NCBI GenBank assembly: GCA_001689415.1
Contig: LUJM01000096.1
Span: 32,991-96,990, forward strand
Length of the DNA: 64,000 nucleotides
Reading direction: 5' to 3'
From: Bacteroidales bacterium M2
GTDB lineage: Bacteria; Bacteroidota; Bacteroidia; Bacteroidales; Muribaculaceae
In this document: one piece after another, positions 34,133 through 43,746 of the stretch
Layout: every line of letters begins with the position of its first letter
Numbering within the stretch: the stretch's first letter is position 1
Made by a program: the position numbers and the translations under genes
The notes under the pieces: model-generated
Database searches by the model: none
Told to the model about the DNA's origin: nothing
The model's input: the letters and a program-made list of their open reading frames with translations, nothing else

Positions 34133-36781
34133 TCACTTGCGGATAAGTCTGTAGAGCTCGCCTATCCACAGCACCAAGGATGTAGAGCCTATAATAACGA
34201 GCCAATCCATTAAGCTTAGAGGCACAACGCTAAAGAATGGGCCTCCGAGGCTGACTATGAGAATCTGACCAACCAATATAACAAAGGCTATAAAGAGGAA
34301 GCCACCGCAACCCTTGAAGTGAAGTGCCGATCTGCCGGTGGCAAAGGCCCTGGCGTTGAACATATTCCAAAACTGCAGGAATACGAAAGTGGTAAAGAAG
34401 AATGATATCTCGTAAGGTGTCAGCGATGCGAGCTGAGAATCGAAAGGCACTCGCCCTATCTGGTCGAAACTGTTGATGTCGGTGTGCTCAAGATAATACA
34501 GCAATGCAAATAGCAATACCGTAAACAAGAGTCCGGCACCGATAATGAATTCCCACATCGATTTATTAATAATGAAGGCGGAGCGCGAACGTGGTTGCTC
34601 TTTCATTACCGACTGTGTAGGCGGCAACGACGCAAGGGCCATGGCTGCAAATGTATCCATAATCAGGTTGACCCACAACATCTGAGTCACTGTCAGTGGC
34701 GACTGCATGCCCAGGAAAGAACCGGAGAGTACTATCAGACAAGCTACCACGTTGACCGTAAGCTGGAATAATATGAATCTTTGGATATTACGATATAACG
34801 AACGTCCCCACATAACGGCACGACCAATCGAAGCAAATGAATTGTCGATAATCGTTATATCGCTTGCCTCTTTTGCCACCGAGGTGCCGTCGCCCATCGA
34901 CAATCCCACCTGAGCGGTTTTGAGCGCCGGGGCATCGTTTGTACCGTCACCTGTAACGGCAACAACTTCGCCACCATACTGCAGGGCTTCTACAAGCCTT
35001 TTCTTGTCCATAGGCCTTGCTCGCGCTATAATCTTGAAGTCAGCTGCACGGTTCTTCAACTCCTCGTCGGACATCTCGCCAATCTCGACACCGGTTACTA
35101 TATTTCGTTCGCCATCGGTATCGTCGTTCCACAATCCTATCTGCCTGCCTATTTCCTTAGCTGTACCCGGAGTATCACCGGTCACAATCTTTACCTTTAT
35201 TCCGGCGTTTAGCACCTCGGCCATGGCATCGGGAACATCAGAACGTACGGGATCGGAAATTGCCGCAATGCCAAGGAATGTCAATCGGCCTGCGACTACG
35301 GCGTTGTTGTCGATCGTAGTATCCCCGTCGGCAAGCCGCTGGAAAGCAAAACCAAGCGTACGCATAGCCATGTTCTGATATTCAAGCAATTGTGCGTCAA
35401 TCTCGGCTTTGGAAACTGAAGTGTCTTTACACATTGAGAATACAATCTCGGGGGCACCCTTGACGTAGAGAATCCTGTCGCCCGATGCGGTCTGAACCAC
35501 AGTTGCCATATATTTGCGCTCAGTAGAGAACGGCAGTTCCTCTACGATCGTAACTTTATCTTTCACAGCCTGATAGTCGACGCCTCGATCATGCAGCCAC
35601 AGGAGCAGAGCGCCTTCGGTAGGATTGCCGAGGACCTCCGGTTTATCTCCGGCGAGGTCAAGCATTGCTGTAGAATTGACAGCAATACCCTCCTCTATCA
35701 CCTTTTCGTCGGGATTACCGTAAAACTTGGTTTGGTATATCTGCATCCGGTTGCGCGTAAGAGTGCCGGTTTTATCGGTGCATATGACCGTAGTTGCACC
35801 CATGGTCTCGCAGGCATGAAGCTTGCGGACGAGGTTGTTGGTGCGCAACATACGCCTCATCGAGTATGCCAGCGACAGAGTGACAGCCATTGGCAAACCC
35901 TCAGGGACGGATACCACAACCAAGGTGACTGCAATCATAAGACTCTGAAGGAAATAGGCAATAAATTCCACCCACTGGAAATCTTCGTGGATAAAGTACA
36001 TGGTTATACGCCCCACGATAATAGCCGCCGCCACAATGTAGCTGAAAATCGAAATCATATGACCGAGGCGGTCGAGCTGTTCGTCAAGAGGGGTTTTGAC
36101 GCTGCTATCTATCTGAGCAGCAGTAAAGACTTTGCCATTTTCGGTACTGTCGCCGACTGCAAATACCCTCATTATGCCATGACCTTCCATTACCTTTGTA
36201 CCTCGCAACACGTGGTTCGAAGGAAATGTGGCTTCGGGGTCGAAATGTTCGGAATCAGTAGTTTTAGCGCACGAAGGTTCGCCGGTAAGAGTTGATTCGT
36301 CGATACTCAGCGTAGTTGACTGGAGCAGTTCACCGTCGGCAGGTACCTCCTCGCCGGTGTTGAGAAGCACTATGTCGCCAACCACTATATCTTTTTTAGG
36401 GACAGCCATTGCCAGCCCGCCGCGAATCACCTGCACAGGCTCGTCGTCGTTGACCTTGTTGAGCAATTCAAACTCGCGGTCGGCCTTCAGCTCAAAAACG
36501 AAGGCAAGGCCTGTAGCAAGTATTATTGCCATAAAGATGCCGACAGGCTCGAAGAACACAGCCGCGCCGTCACCAAGGCACCAGTACTCATAGCACGAAA
36601 TACATACCGATAATACCCCCGCAATCAGGAGAATAATAATCAGTGGGTCTTTGAATTTCTCGACAAAACGCAGCCATAATGGAGTTTTGGCTGCCGGAGT
36701 GAGAATATTCTGACCGTGCTTTATTCGGCTCTTCTGTACTTCGGCCTCGCTAAGACCTGTGAAACTATGTTGTTGCGACAT
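34133..36781 (-). CDS. calcium-translocating P-type ATPase, PMCA type
   Basis: This P2B-type pump uses ATP to export Ca2+ from the cytoplasm. The 882-residue protein has the N-terminal cation-ATPase domain, actuator TGEPSCAK motif, the fourth membrane helix with VPEGLPMAVTLSLAYSM (the glutamate that helps bind Ca2+ is in PEGLP), the phosphorylation site D336 in DKTGTLTRN, KGAPE nucleotide-binding motif, TGDTPGTAKEIG, the hinge VTGDGTNDAPALK, and a sixth helix with NLIMDTFAAMALA (N and D of the single Ca2+ site). Length fits. It has no partner gene. On the minus strand a TAATTTTG box lies just upstream (36808-36815). Confidence 0.95.
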   Translation of the reverse strand: MSQQHSFTGLSEAEVQKSRIKHGQNILTPAAKTPLWLRFVEKFKDPLIIILLIAGVLSVCISCYEYWCLGDGAAVFFEPVGIFMAIILATGLAFVFELKADREFELLNKVNDDEPVQVIRGGLAMAVPKKDIVVGDIVLLNTGEEVPADGELLQSTTLSIDESTLTGEPSCAKTTDSEHFDPEATFPSNHVLRGTKVMEGHGIMRVFAVGDSTENGKVFTAAQIDSSVKTPLDEQLDRLGHMISIFSYIVAAAIIVGRITMYFIHEDFQWVEFIAYFLQSLMIAVTLVVVSVPEGLPMAVTLSLAYSMRRMLRTNNLVRKLHACETMGATTVICTDKTGTLTRNRMQIYQTKFYGNPDEKVIEEGIAVNSTAMLDLAGDKPEVLGNPTEGALLLWLHDRGVDYQAVKDKVTIVEELPFSTERKYMATVVQTASGDRILYVKGAPEIVFSMCKDTSVSKAEIDAQLLEYQNMAMRTLGFAFQRLADGDTTIDNNAVVAGRLTFLGIAAISDPVRSDVPDAMAEVLNAGIKVKIVTGDTPGTAKEIGRQIGLWNDDTDGERNIVTGVEIGEMSDEELKNRAADFKIIARARPMDKKRLVEALQYGGEVVAVTGDGTNDAPALKTAQVGLSMGDGTSVAKEASDITIIDNSFASIGRAVMWGRSLYRNIQRFILFQLTVNVVACLIVLSGSFLGMQSPLTVTQMLWVNLIMDTFAAMALASLPPTQSVMKEQPRSRSAFIINKSMWEFIIGAGLLFTVLLFALLYYLEHTDINSFDQIGRVPFDSQLASLTPYEISFFFTTFVFLQFWNMFNARAFATGRSALHFKGCGGFLFIAFVILVGQILIVSLGGPFFSVVPLSLMDWLVIIGSTSLVLWIGELYRLIRK

Positions 36782-36807
36782 AAAATGCAGTATTCAGTTT
36801 TGAGTTG

Positions 36808-36815
36808 CAAAATTA
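36808..36815 (-). promoter_or_regulatory. minus-strand -7 box for the Ca2+ ATPase gene
   Basis: CAAAATTA on the plus strand reads TAATTTTG on the minus strand, an exact TAnnTTTG match 27 bases upstream of the start codon. No exact -33 TTTG was found. Confidence 0.5.
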
Positions 36816-36904
36816 CTCAAAAATATCGTAGCCGGGTTATAATTGATTATTAAATAATCATTAATTCTTTTCTTTAAACAAAACCGTCGCGTCTGCGGTT
36901 TGGA

Positions 36905-36953
36905 GAAAAAAGCATCCGACAGGAGCGAGGGTGTTGTCGGCTCCTGTCGGATG
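36905..36953 (-). terminator. rho-independent terminator of the minus-strand PUL operon
   Basis: CATCCGACAGGAGC (36913-36926) and GCTCCTGTCGGATG (36940-36953) are perfect 14-base arms with a 13-base loop. Read on the minus strand, the stem is followed by GCTTTTTT. It lies 25 bases after the GH43 stop and would end the susC1-GH43 transcript. Confidence 0.93.
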
Positions 36954-36978
36954 AAATATCAGAGTGCCCTAAGGGGAA

Positions 36979-38916
36979 CTATTTAGTCGGAATCACCGGC
37001 TTGATAGTGCCGTCGGGGTTGAATTCGAGACGGTCGATACAAACCTCGCGATGTATGCCGGGAATTTTATCTTTATCGATATATTCCTCGTTGATACGGT
37101 GATACACAATCACCCACTCGTCTGTGCCGGGAATGTTGATTACCGAATTGTGGGCTGTGCCGTAGATTTTCTCGCCCGGATTCTGAACGAGAATATTGCA
37201 CGGATCGGCAACTGTGATTTTGCCTAATGGCGAATCAGACGTGCCATATGCCACATGATAGTTGGGCGAACCGGTATCATCAACCGACCACATGAAATAA
37301 TACTTTCCATTGCGCCAGAACACATATGGAGCTTCGCGGTAGGCATAAGTATCGAGAGTACCACCCTTGGGAGTCATCACGGTGATTGTTTCTTCTTTGA
37401 TAGAAGTCATGTCATCGTTGAGCTCGGCACCGGCCATATAACCGTTGCCCCAGTACAGGTAGTATTTGCCCGAAACAGGGTCGTGGAACACATCGACATC
37501 GATTTGCTGGCCTCGGCCTACAGGTGATTTATCCAGCATGGGCTTGTCAAGCGCCACAAAGGGCCCTGCGGGGTCGTCGGCAACTGCAACGCTGATAGCT
37601 TTGCGCTTGTTGACAGGATTCTGACCGCTAAAATAGAAGTAATATTTATAGCCGTCGCCTTCTTTGCGCTCGATGATTGCAGGCGCCCACGCATTGCCGG
37701 TCGACCAAGGCACCTGGTCGCTCTTGAGGTCGAGCATGATTCCTTCGTAAGTCCATTTGCCAAGATCGGGCGACGAGAATACAGTGAAATAATATCCGCC
37801 CCAACCGGGAGTACCGTCGGTGGTGGAGTATATATAGTATTTGCCGGTCTTGTTGGAATACAGTATTTCAGGGTCGGCGTGAAGGCCGGGCAGGACAGGG
37901 TTTTTCCATACGTTGTTGGGCCATTTAGCTTCGAGGGCTGCTTTCTCGGCCTTTGTGATAGGCATCACAGTACCGTGGCGGGGGAAGAAGTCCTTGCTAA
38001 ATGGCTTTGGCTCGGCAGAGAAGGTCTTGAGGTCCTTAGATGTCTGATACTCATAACGACCCGAGGTATATAGGTCGTACATAAGCACATATTCATCGCT
38101 GCCGTTGAGTTTGAATATACCCGAACCTTCGACAGGAGTCTTGCCGGCATAGGCATCGAGGTAGTCGAACGACTCTTTCCACGGGCCACGCAAGTGCTTG
38201 GCAGTTGCTTTTTTGATGCCGTTTTTGACTTCCTTGCCTTTTTTGTCCTTGGTGTGGCCTTTGAAGAACATATGCCAACGGCCGTCGGGACCTTTCACGA
38301 TGTCGTTGTCGATGCATCCGTCTTTCGAACGGAACAGCACTTTAGGCTCGCTCTCGAAACCGGTAAAATCCTCATTAGCATAGGCATAATATGTTATCAA
38401 GCCTTTCTTTTCATCCTCGCGACGCAGGGTGAAGTATACCATGTACTTGCCTACTTCGGGGTCGTAGATAGTCTGCGGCGCCCACACCCAGTAGGCATCC
38501 GAGAAATTCTTGGGATAGTCCTTGCTCAGATTCACCTTGGAGTGTTTCCAGTTGGTAAGGTCGTCGGACTTGAGCATCACGATGCCCGGATTTGCACGCC
38601 AGCCGTTGTTGGCAGTGCACATGTCGGTGGCAACCATATAGAATGTTTTGCCGTCGGCACCACGCAGGATATGTGGGTCGCGAATACCGCCACTTTCGCT
38701 GATAGTATCCGACGATATTACCCGGCGGTTGGAGTTCAACGCATGCCAGTCAATACCGTTGTCGCTGACAGCAAAGCGCAGCTGCTCCTGGTTGTGACGA
38801 TTACCCTCGCGACCTTCGAAATATGCAAAAAGATAGGCCTCACATTCGGGGTCGGACGCATTTGCATAAGGAAGCGTACATGCTGCGAGAAATAATAATG
38901 GGATGTACCGTTTCAT
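36979..38916 (-). CDS. tandem GH43-like glycoside hydrolase (two propeller domains)
   Basis: GH43 enzymes remove arabinose, xylose or galactose from plant polysaccharides. The 645-residue protein has a signal sequence (the LAAC near residue 13 could be a lipobox) and two five-bladed propeller domains. Domain 1 (about 25-320) has RDPHILRGADGKTFYMVATD and PVEGSGIFK. Domain 2 (about 335-640) is a canonical GH43: nucleophile-helper base D348 in HADPEI, DVDVFHDPVSGKYYLYWG, and the acid E528 in YREAPYVFWRNGKYYFMWS. The first domain may be degenerate or act on a different bond. It is the last gene of the minus operon, six bases after the GH2 stop, and precedes a strong terminator. The substrate is inferred as a rhamnogalacturonan I side chain. 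Confidence 0.88.
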   Translation of the reverse strand: MKRYIPLLFLAACTLPYANASDPECEAYLFAYFEGREGNRHNQEQLRFAVSDNGIDWHALNSNRRVISSDTISESGGIRDPHILRGADGKTFYMVATDMCTANNGWRANPGIVMLKSDDLTNWKHSKVNLSKDYPKNFSDAYWVWAPQTIYDPEVGKYMVYFTLRREDEKKGLITYYAYANEDFTGFESEPKVLFRSKDGCIDNDIVKGPDGRWHMFFKGHTKDKKGKEVKNGIKKATAKHLRGPWKESFDYLDAYAGKTPVEGSGIFKLNGSDEYVLMYDLYTSGRYEYQTSKDLKTFSAEPKPFSKDFFPRHGTVMPITKAEKAALEAKWPNNVWKNPVLPGLHADPEILYSNKTGKYYIYSTTDGTPGWGGYYFTVFSSPDLGKWTYEGIMLDLKSDQVPWSTGNAWAPAIIERKEGDGYKYYFYFSGQNPVNKRKAISVAVADDPAGPFVALDKPMLDKSPVGRGQQIDVDVFHDPVSGKYYLYWGNGYMAGAELNDDMTSIKEETITVMTPKGGTLDTYAYREAPYVFWRNGKYYFMWSVDDTGSPNYHVAYGTSDSPLGKITVADPCNILVQNPGEKIYGTAHNSVINIPGTDEWVIVYHRINEEYIDKDKIPGIHREVCIDRLEFNPDGTIKPVIPTK

Positions 38917-38922
38917 ACAATT

Positions 38923-41901
38923 TTATTGATTGAGTGTTTCGAGAAATTCAATTTCGACGATACGCAGTTCGTTGTTGGTTTTGTCGCCGCCTTCGGCTTT
39001 GAAGAGGTCGAGTTCGCCGGCTTTTGGCTCAACAACTTCTACAATCTGGTCGAAAGCATCGCTGTCTTCGGCAGCACCTTTAAGACGAATGGTATATGTG
39101 TCGGTCAGCACAGGGTGCTCGATATTGAGATGCACGTAACCAAGGCTGCGCTCTGTATTTCCGCTCCATACCAGTGTGTCGCCTGCATAAACCTCGAGAG
39201 GATATGAACGCTGGCGCCAGCCGGTGAGCTTGACGCAGATATCGTCGATAGCCGCACGACGCTCGAGCTTGAAGGTAATCCAGCCGGTAGAAAGTCGGCC
39301 GTCGTTGCGCCACTCGCTCAGTTCGTTGTCATCGTAGCTGTTTGCAACGCTCTCGGCATTTGCCCCTGCTGTGGCACTAAGAATCTTTGTATCCACCTTG
39401 GTGTCGACGTACGAAGGACCGGCAGGAGTGGCTCCACGGTCGAAACGCGAACGAAGGCCTTCCCACGGCATGTGACGCGACAGTCCGTCGCGGCTTTCGA
39501 TAGCCTTGGTATCAAACGACACGCTCACCGGGTCGAAACCGGGGGCGGTAGCAATAACAGTGACATGACCGGCCTGAGGCAGCGAGCGCAACATCACGCG
39601 GTTGATACCGGCCTCGACAGGCAGAGACATCGCTCCGGCGAAGTTATTCTTGCCCTGAGCAACGCCGCCGCGCCATTCAATCGGGCCGTCGATAGTAAAT
39701 GTGACAGTATCGTTGGCAAGAGGACAGCGTCGGCCTTTGGCGTCAACGACCTCGAACTGTACAAGGGCAAGGTCGGCGCCGTCGGCATATGTGCCGTTAT
39801 CGCCCTGCATGAGGCTGAGCTTGAGTTTTTTGGCCTCTCCTACAGTCTCGATCGACTTTGTCATCACAGGCTTATGGTTTTTATCGTAGATCACAGCCTC
39901 GACAACACCCGGCTCGTAGGGAATAGAATCGAATGTATATAGGAAGCGATACTCCTGACGGCCCGGACCATATGATTTGCCGTTGACTTTCAATTCTACA
40001 GCATCACCCGACGAAACCACGTAGACCGGTTTGACTGTGCCTTCGGGATAGTTCCAGTGTCCAACAATATGAGCATCAACATTTTCGGGGTCAACCCATG
40101 CATCCCACATCACCTTATGGGCGAAGAAGCCGTCCTTAGGAATGCGCATGGGGTCTACCACGCCGCTTATACGGTAGTTCTCGGCACTGCGTCCGTGGGT
40201 CTGGGTATCAGAGAAGATAATCTTGGCACCGCCGGAGTTGACACGTCGACCGGTGCCGGGGCGCTCGCGCCAGAAATCGTACCAGCGACGCACGAATTCG
40301 ATAGTCAGCTGGTCCTGGTTCTGATTGTAGGCAGTTGCAGGTGCGTTTTTATACATCGGGCCGTCGCCATGTTTGTGATAGGGATAGCTCCAGTCATCCC
40401 AATATTTGCGCAGGCCTTCGTCGCGGCAGTATTCGGTCTGAATCATGGGGTGATGCTCGCTCTTGTTTACATAGAGCATCTCGCCGCCATACTCTGCCTC
40501 GCGAATATCGAGCATCTCGCGCGAACCGATAGCACGTCCGCCGTGAGGGTCGTAAAGGTCGCGGATATCGCGCATCTCAATCATATGCTCGCGCGATATT
40601 GATTCGTTGCCCGACTCCCAGAATATCACACTGGGGTTGTTGCGATAATATATTATTGCATCGCGCATGAGGTCTTTGCGATGCTCCCAGCGGCGGCCGG
40701 TGCAGTCGCGTTCGGAGTCACCGGCGGGCAACATCTGCATAAGGCCCACGCGGTCGCACGATTCGACATCCTGACGCCAGGGCGAGATATGCATCCAGCG
40801 CACGAAGTTAGCACCGCTCTTGACCATAAGGTCATTTGAATAATCGCTCAGCCAAGGAGCAACAGAGAGGCCTACGCCGGGCCATTCGTTGCTGCTGCGC
40901 TGTGCATAGCCTTTCATCTGCAGCACGCGGTCGTTGATCCACACCTTGCCTTCGCCGAAGCGTGTCTTGCGGAAGCCGGTGACGGTAGCAACTTCGTCGG
41001 TGACTTTGCCGTTAATTTCGAGCGCAGTATTGACTGTATACAGGTATCCGTAGCCCCAGCTCCAGAAGTGGAGGTCGCCAACGACTTCGGAGCCCTTGAG
41101 CACGGCTGTTTTACCTGCGCCGACAGTCTCTTTCGAGCCACGGAACGAGGCCACTTTCTTGCCGTCGTTGTCGAAAATAGAAACTAAAAGTGTGGCCTCT
41201 ACGGGTTTCTTGCCGTCGTTTCGTACTTCGGTCTCAACATTTATACGTGCCTCGCGGCTGTCGACTTTGATATCGTCGGCATAGACATATGTGCCGGTTG
41301 TGCCGAGGTTGCTATAAAGCGGCAGGGTCTGGTATACCTTGTCGGCAACATGGAGACGTACATTTTTGGGAATACCGCCGTAGTTGGCATTGAAGTTGCG
41401 GTCGTTCCACTGGTAGAGGCTGTTTGTGGCGCGTTCGCGATAGCGCCAGTTGTTGTCGGTTCGCACGGCAAGTACGTTTTCCTTACCGAATTTTACATAA
41501 GGTGTGATGTCGAAACCGACAGCCATTACACCGTTTTCGTGCAGGCCGAGGTGGTGGCCGTTGAGGTAGAAATCAGCGCCTTGGCGCACACCCTCGAATT
41601 CCAGAAAAATCTTTTTACCCTTATCTGCAGCAGGCACTTTGAAGTGCTTGCGATACCATGCTATGGTATCAGTGAGTTCATAGATTGAAACCTTGAAGGC
41701 TTCGTCTTCGTTGAAAGCACGAGGCAGGGTTATTTTCTTCCATTCTGAATCGTCGAATTTTACAGCATCGGCACCGGCCTTGTCACCCACGGTGAGCAAC
41801 CAGTCGGAATTGAAGTTGTAGCTTTCGCGGGCCTCTGTGCATAAATACCCGGAAGTGATTGCAGCTGCGATAGCAATTGCATTACATAGGTTTTGTTTCA
41901 T
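38923..41901 (-). CDS. GH2 family glycoside hydrolase with C-terminal F5/8-like domain
   Basis: This 992-residue exported GH2 protein probably acts as a beta-galactosidase or related retaining exo-enzyme. After the signal region, the GH2 sugar-binding jelly roll occupies about 30-195 (WYRKHFKVPAADKGKKIFLE, FYLNGHHLGLHENG), an immunoglobulin-like domain about 200-310, and the TIM barrel about 310-620. Catalytic acid/base is E433 in FWESGNES and the nucleophile E490 in MIQTEYCRDEG. Residues about 650-800 form further beta domains. The C-terminal 140 residues, with ANSYDDNELSEWRNDGR and WITFKLERRAAI, look like a discoidin-type carbohydrate-binding fold. The susD2-GH2 gap (81 bases) carries a stem-loop, so this gene may be produced at a lower level than the upstream susCD genes. 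Confidence 0.9.
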   Translation of the reverse strand: MKQNLCNAIAIAAAITSGYLCTEARESYNFNSDWLLTVGDKAGADAVKFDDSEWKKITLPRAFNEDEAFKVSIYELTDTIAWYRKHFKVPAADKGKKIFLEFEGVRQGADFYLNGHHLGLHENGVMAVGFDITPYVKFGKENVLAVRTDNNWRYRERATNSLYQWNDRNFNANYGGIPKNVRLHVADKVYQTLPLYSNLGTTGTYVYADDIKVDSREARINVETEVRNDGKKPVEATLLVSIFDNDGKKVASFRGSKETVGAGKTAVLKGSEVVGDLHFWSWGYGYLYTVNTALEINGKVTDEVATVTGFRKTRFGEGKVWINDRVLQMKGYAQRSSNEWPGVGLSVAPWLSDYSNDLMVKSGANFVRWMHISPWRQDVESCDRVGLMQMLPAGDSERDCTGRRWEHRKDLMRDAIIYYRNNPSVIFWESGNESISREHMIEMRDIRDLYDPHGGRAIGSREMLDIREAEYGGEMLYVNKSEHHPMIQTEYCRDEGLRKYWDDWSYPYHKHGDGPMYKNAPATAYNQNQDQLTIEFVRRWYDFWRERPGTGRRVNSGGAKIIFSDTQTHGRSAENYRISGVVDPMRIPKDGFFAHKVMWDAWVDPENVDAHIVGHWNYPEGTVKPVYVVSSGDAVELKVNGKSYGPGRQEYRFLYTFDSIPYEPGVVEAVIYDKNHKPVMTKSIETVGEAKKLKLSLMQGDNGTYADGADLALVQFEVVDAKGRRCPLANDTVTFTIDGPIEWRGGVAQGKNNFAGAMSLPVEAGINRVMLRSLPQAGHVTVIATAPGFDPVSVSFDTKAIESRDGLSRHMPWEGLRSRFDRGATPAGPSYVDTKVDTKILSATAGANAESVANSYDDNELSEWRNDGRLSTGWITFKLERRAAIDDICVKLTGWRQRSYPLEVYAGDTLVWSGNTERSLGYVHLNIEHPVLTDTYTIRLKGAAEDSDAFDQIVEVVEPKAGELDLFKAEGGDKTNNELRIVEIEFLETLNQ

Positions 41902-41929
41902 GATACGGCTATTGTGTCTTATAATATAA

Positions 41930-41957
41930 AGGGAGCCGCCATCGCTGACGGCTCCCT
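41930..41957 (-). promoter_or_regulatory. intercistronic stem-loop between susD2 and GH2
   Basis: On the minus strand AGGGAGCCGTC and GGCGGCTCCCT form an 11-bp stem with one wobble and a 6-base loop, followed by only a weak T/A tract. It may terminate part of the transcripts or protect the susCD mRNA end. Confidence 0.6.
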
Positions 41958-41982
41958 GCCTTATAGTACGTTGTTAGTCAGA

Positions 41983-43725
41983 TTACCAACCGGGGTTCTG
42001 TACGAGGTTGGGGTTCTTGGCTATCTCAGTCTGAGGAATGGGATAGAAGTACTCCTTGTCGTCCCACTGGCGAGAAACTTTCTCGGGAGTGTAGGTATAT
42101 TTGTAAGTGGGCTTTTCTTCAGTTCCACCTGTAATCTCACGAGTGATGTTCATACGGGTGATCGAAGTGAAGTAAGTGTTAGCCTCTTTCCAACGGCGAA
42201 CATCCCAGAAACGGTGACCCTCGAAAGCGAGTTCCACGAAACGCTCGTTCTGATATTTTGCCCAGAATTCGCCGTCGCCTACAGTGATGTTAGGCATTTT
42301 GGCGCGTTTGCGAACCATGTTGACAGCTTCGCGAGCCGACATTGTATGACCTTCGGGCTTAGCGTCAGCACTACCTGTAGCTTTGAAGAGAGCTTCAGCA
42401 TAGTCGAGAAGGATACCGCCATAACGGAAGTTGAGGTAGGTGTGGCGAGAATTCTTGAAGCCTGCGGTAGCACCAAGGCCGATAGCGCCGTTGCAAAGTT
42501 TCTTGAGGTAGTAGCCGGTAGTAGTAGCATTAGCCTTGGGCTGTGCGTTTACACCACCATAGAACAACTCGAGAGCTTGGTTGGCTGAAGTAGGCCATTT
42601 GTCGCCGTTGACAGCTACAGTAACTTCGAGACGGGGGTCACGGTTCTTGTAGGGGTTGGCGGGATCATAGTTCGAATCCGGGTCTGTGATTGCCTTGCCG
42701 GTCTTCATTTCGTAGGCATCTACGAGGTTCTGAGTGGGGCATGTGCCACCTTTGCCACCTTCTACACCTACAGGGTAGTTGTTGGTTTCAACATAGTTGT
42801 CACCATCGCTCGATTTGTAGTAGCGGTAGCAGAAGATAAGTTCTTTGGCGATAGTACGCTTGCTGAAGTTATCAGCTGCCCAGAGGTCGGCATACTTGTT
42901 GGTAAGACCTTTCTTCTGAACCTCACACTCTTCGATCAGTTCTTTGTAGTAGTTGGCAGCTACAGTGTAGCGCGACTGATCATTAGACGGGTTGAAGAGG
43001 GGGCTTGCCCAGTAGAGAGCAGCACGTGCACGCAGAGCGAGAACGGCAAGCTTGCCTGCACGACCGGTCTCAGAAGCACCGGTAGCGAACTCACCAAGGT
43101 CGGCATAGTCAACGATGATTTTATCCTTGATTTCGTCGCACTCCTTGAAGATATACTCGAAAATCTCGTCGGAAGTATTACGGCTGAGCGAGTTAGCCTC
43201 GGCTGCGTCCATGTAGTGGTCGATCAGAGGCACACCACCGTACTGACGGTTGAGGATAAAGTAGAAGTATGCACGGAGGAAACGAGCCTCGTAGGGATAG
43301 TTCTGATACTGATGCATCAAAGCGGTGTACTTCGGGTCGAGAACCTGATCGGGGAAGGTAAGATCCTGGAAGTTCTCGAGGAAGTGGTTGGCAGCCTGGA
43401 TAACCGTATACATGCTATTCCAGGTGCTACCCTTAGCGTTAGCAGGGCTCCAGCCACCATTGTAGAAGTCTTCGATAGCGTTGCCGGGACGGCTGAACTC
43501 AGCCTCGTCGGTAGCGCAAGCCGACATAGCACCGTTGCTGAAGTTACCGAAGTCGTAGTCCACGGCCTTGTAGAGCTGGGTCATGAAACCTCCGACACGG
43601 CCCGTGGTAGCGATAATGTACTCACGGTCGTCGACGGTGTACTCATTATAGTCCATCTCGTCTTTACACGAAGTGGCGGCCACTCCGAGCAGGGCAAGAG
43701 ATGCGATTATATATTTTGTTTTCAT
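41983..43725 (-). CDS. SusD-like outer-membrane lipoprotein (second pair)
   Basis: SusD-type proteins lie over the SusC pore as a lid and bind glycans on the cell surface. The 580-residue product has a signal peptide with lipobox (VAATSC, Cys about 20) followed by acidic residues, typical of surface-exposed lipoproteins in this phylum. It contains helical TPR-like regions, and the usual RagB/SusD C-terminal block with RFVELAFEGHRFWDVRRWK and the end YFYPIPQTEIAKNPNLVQNP. It follows the second SusC gene after 21 bases and precedes the intercistronic stem-loop and the GH2 gene. It resembles the first SusD of the locus only in overall layout, so the two pairs probably recognise different oligosaccharides. 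Confidence 0.94.
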   Translation of the reverse strand: MKTKYIIASLALLGVAATSCKDEMDYNEYTVDDREYIIATTGRVGGFMTQLYKAVDYDFGNFSNGAMSACATDEAEFSRPGNAIEDFYNGGWSPANAKGSTWNSMYTVIQAANHFLENFQDLTFPDQVLDPKYTALMHQYQNYPYEARFLRAYFYFILNRQYGGVPLIDHYMDAAEANSLSRNTSDEIFEYIFKECDEIKDKIIVDYADLGEFATGASETGRAGKLAVLALRARAALYWASPLFNPSNDQSRYTVAANYYKELIEECEVQKKGLTNKYADLWAADNFSKRTIAKELIFCYRYYKSSDGDNYVETNNYPVGVEGGKGGTCPTQNLVDAYEMKTGKAITDPDSNYDPANPYKNRDPRLEVTVAVNGDKWPTSANQALELFYGGVNAQPKANATTTGYYLKKLCNGAIGLGATAGFKNSRHTYLNFRYGGILLDYAEALFKATGSADAKPEGHTMSAREAVNMVRKRAKMPNITVGDGEFWAKYQNERFVELAFEGHRFWDVRRWKEANTYFTSITRMNITREITGGTEEKPTYKYTYTPEKVSRQWDDKEYFYPIPQTEIAKNPNLVQNPGW

Positions 43726-43746
43726 ATCTGTTTTGTGAGAAAGTTT

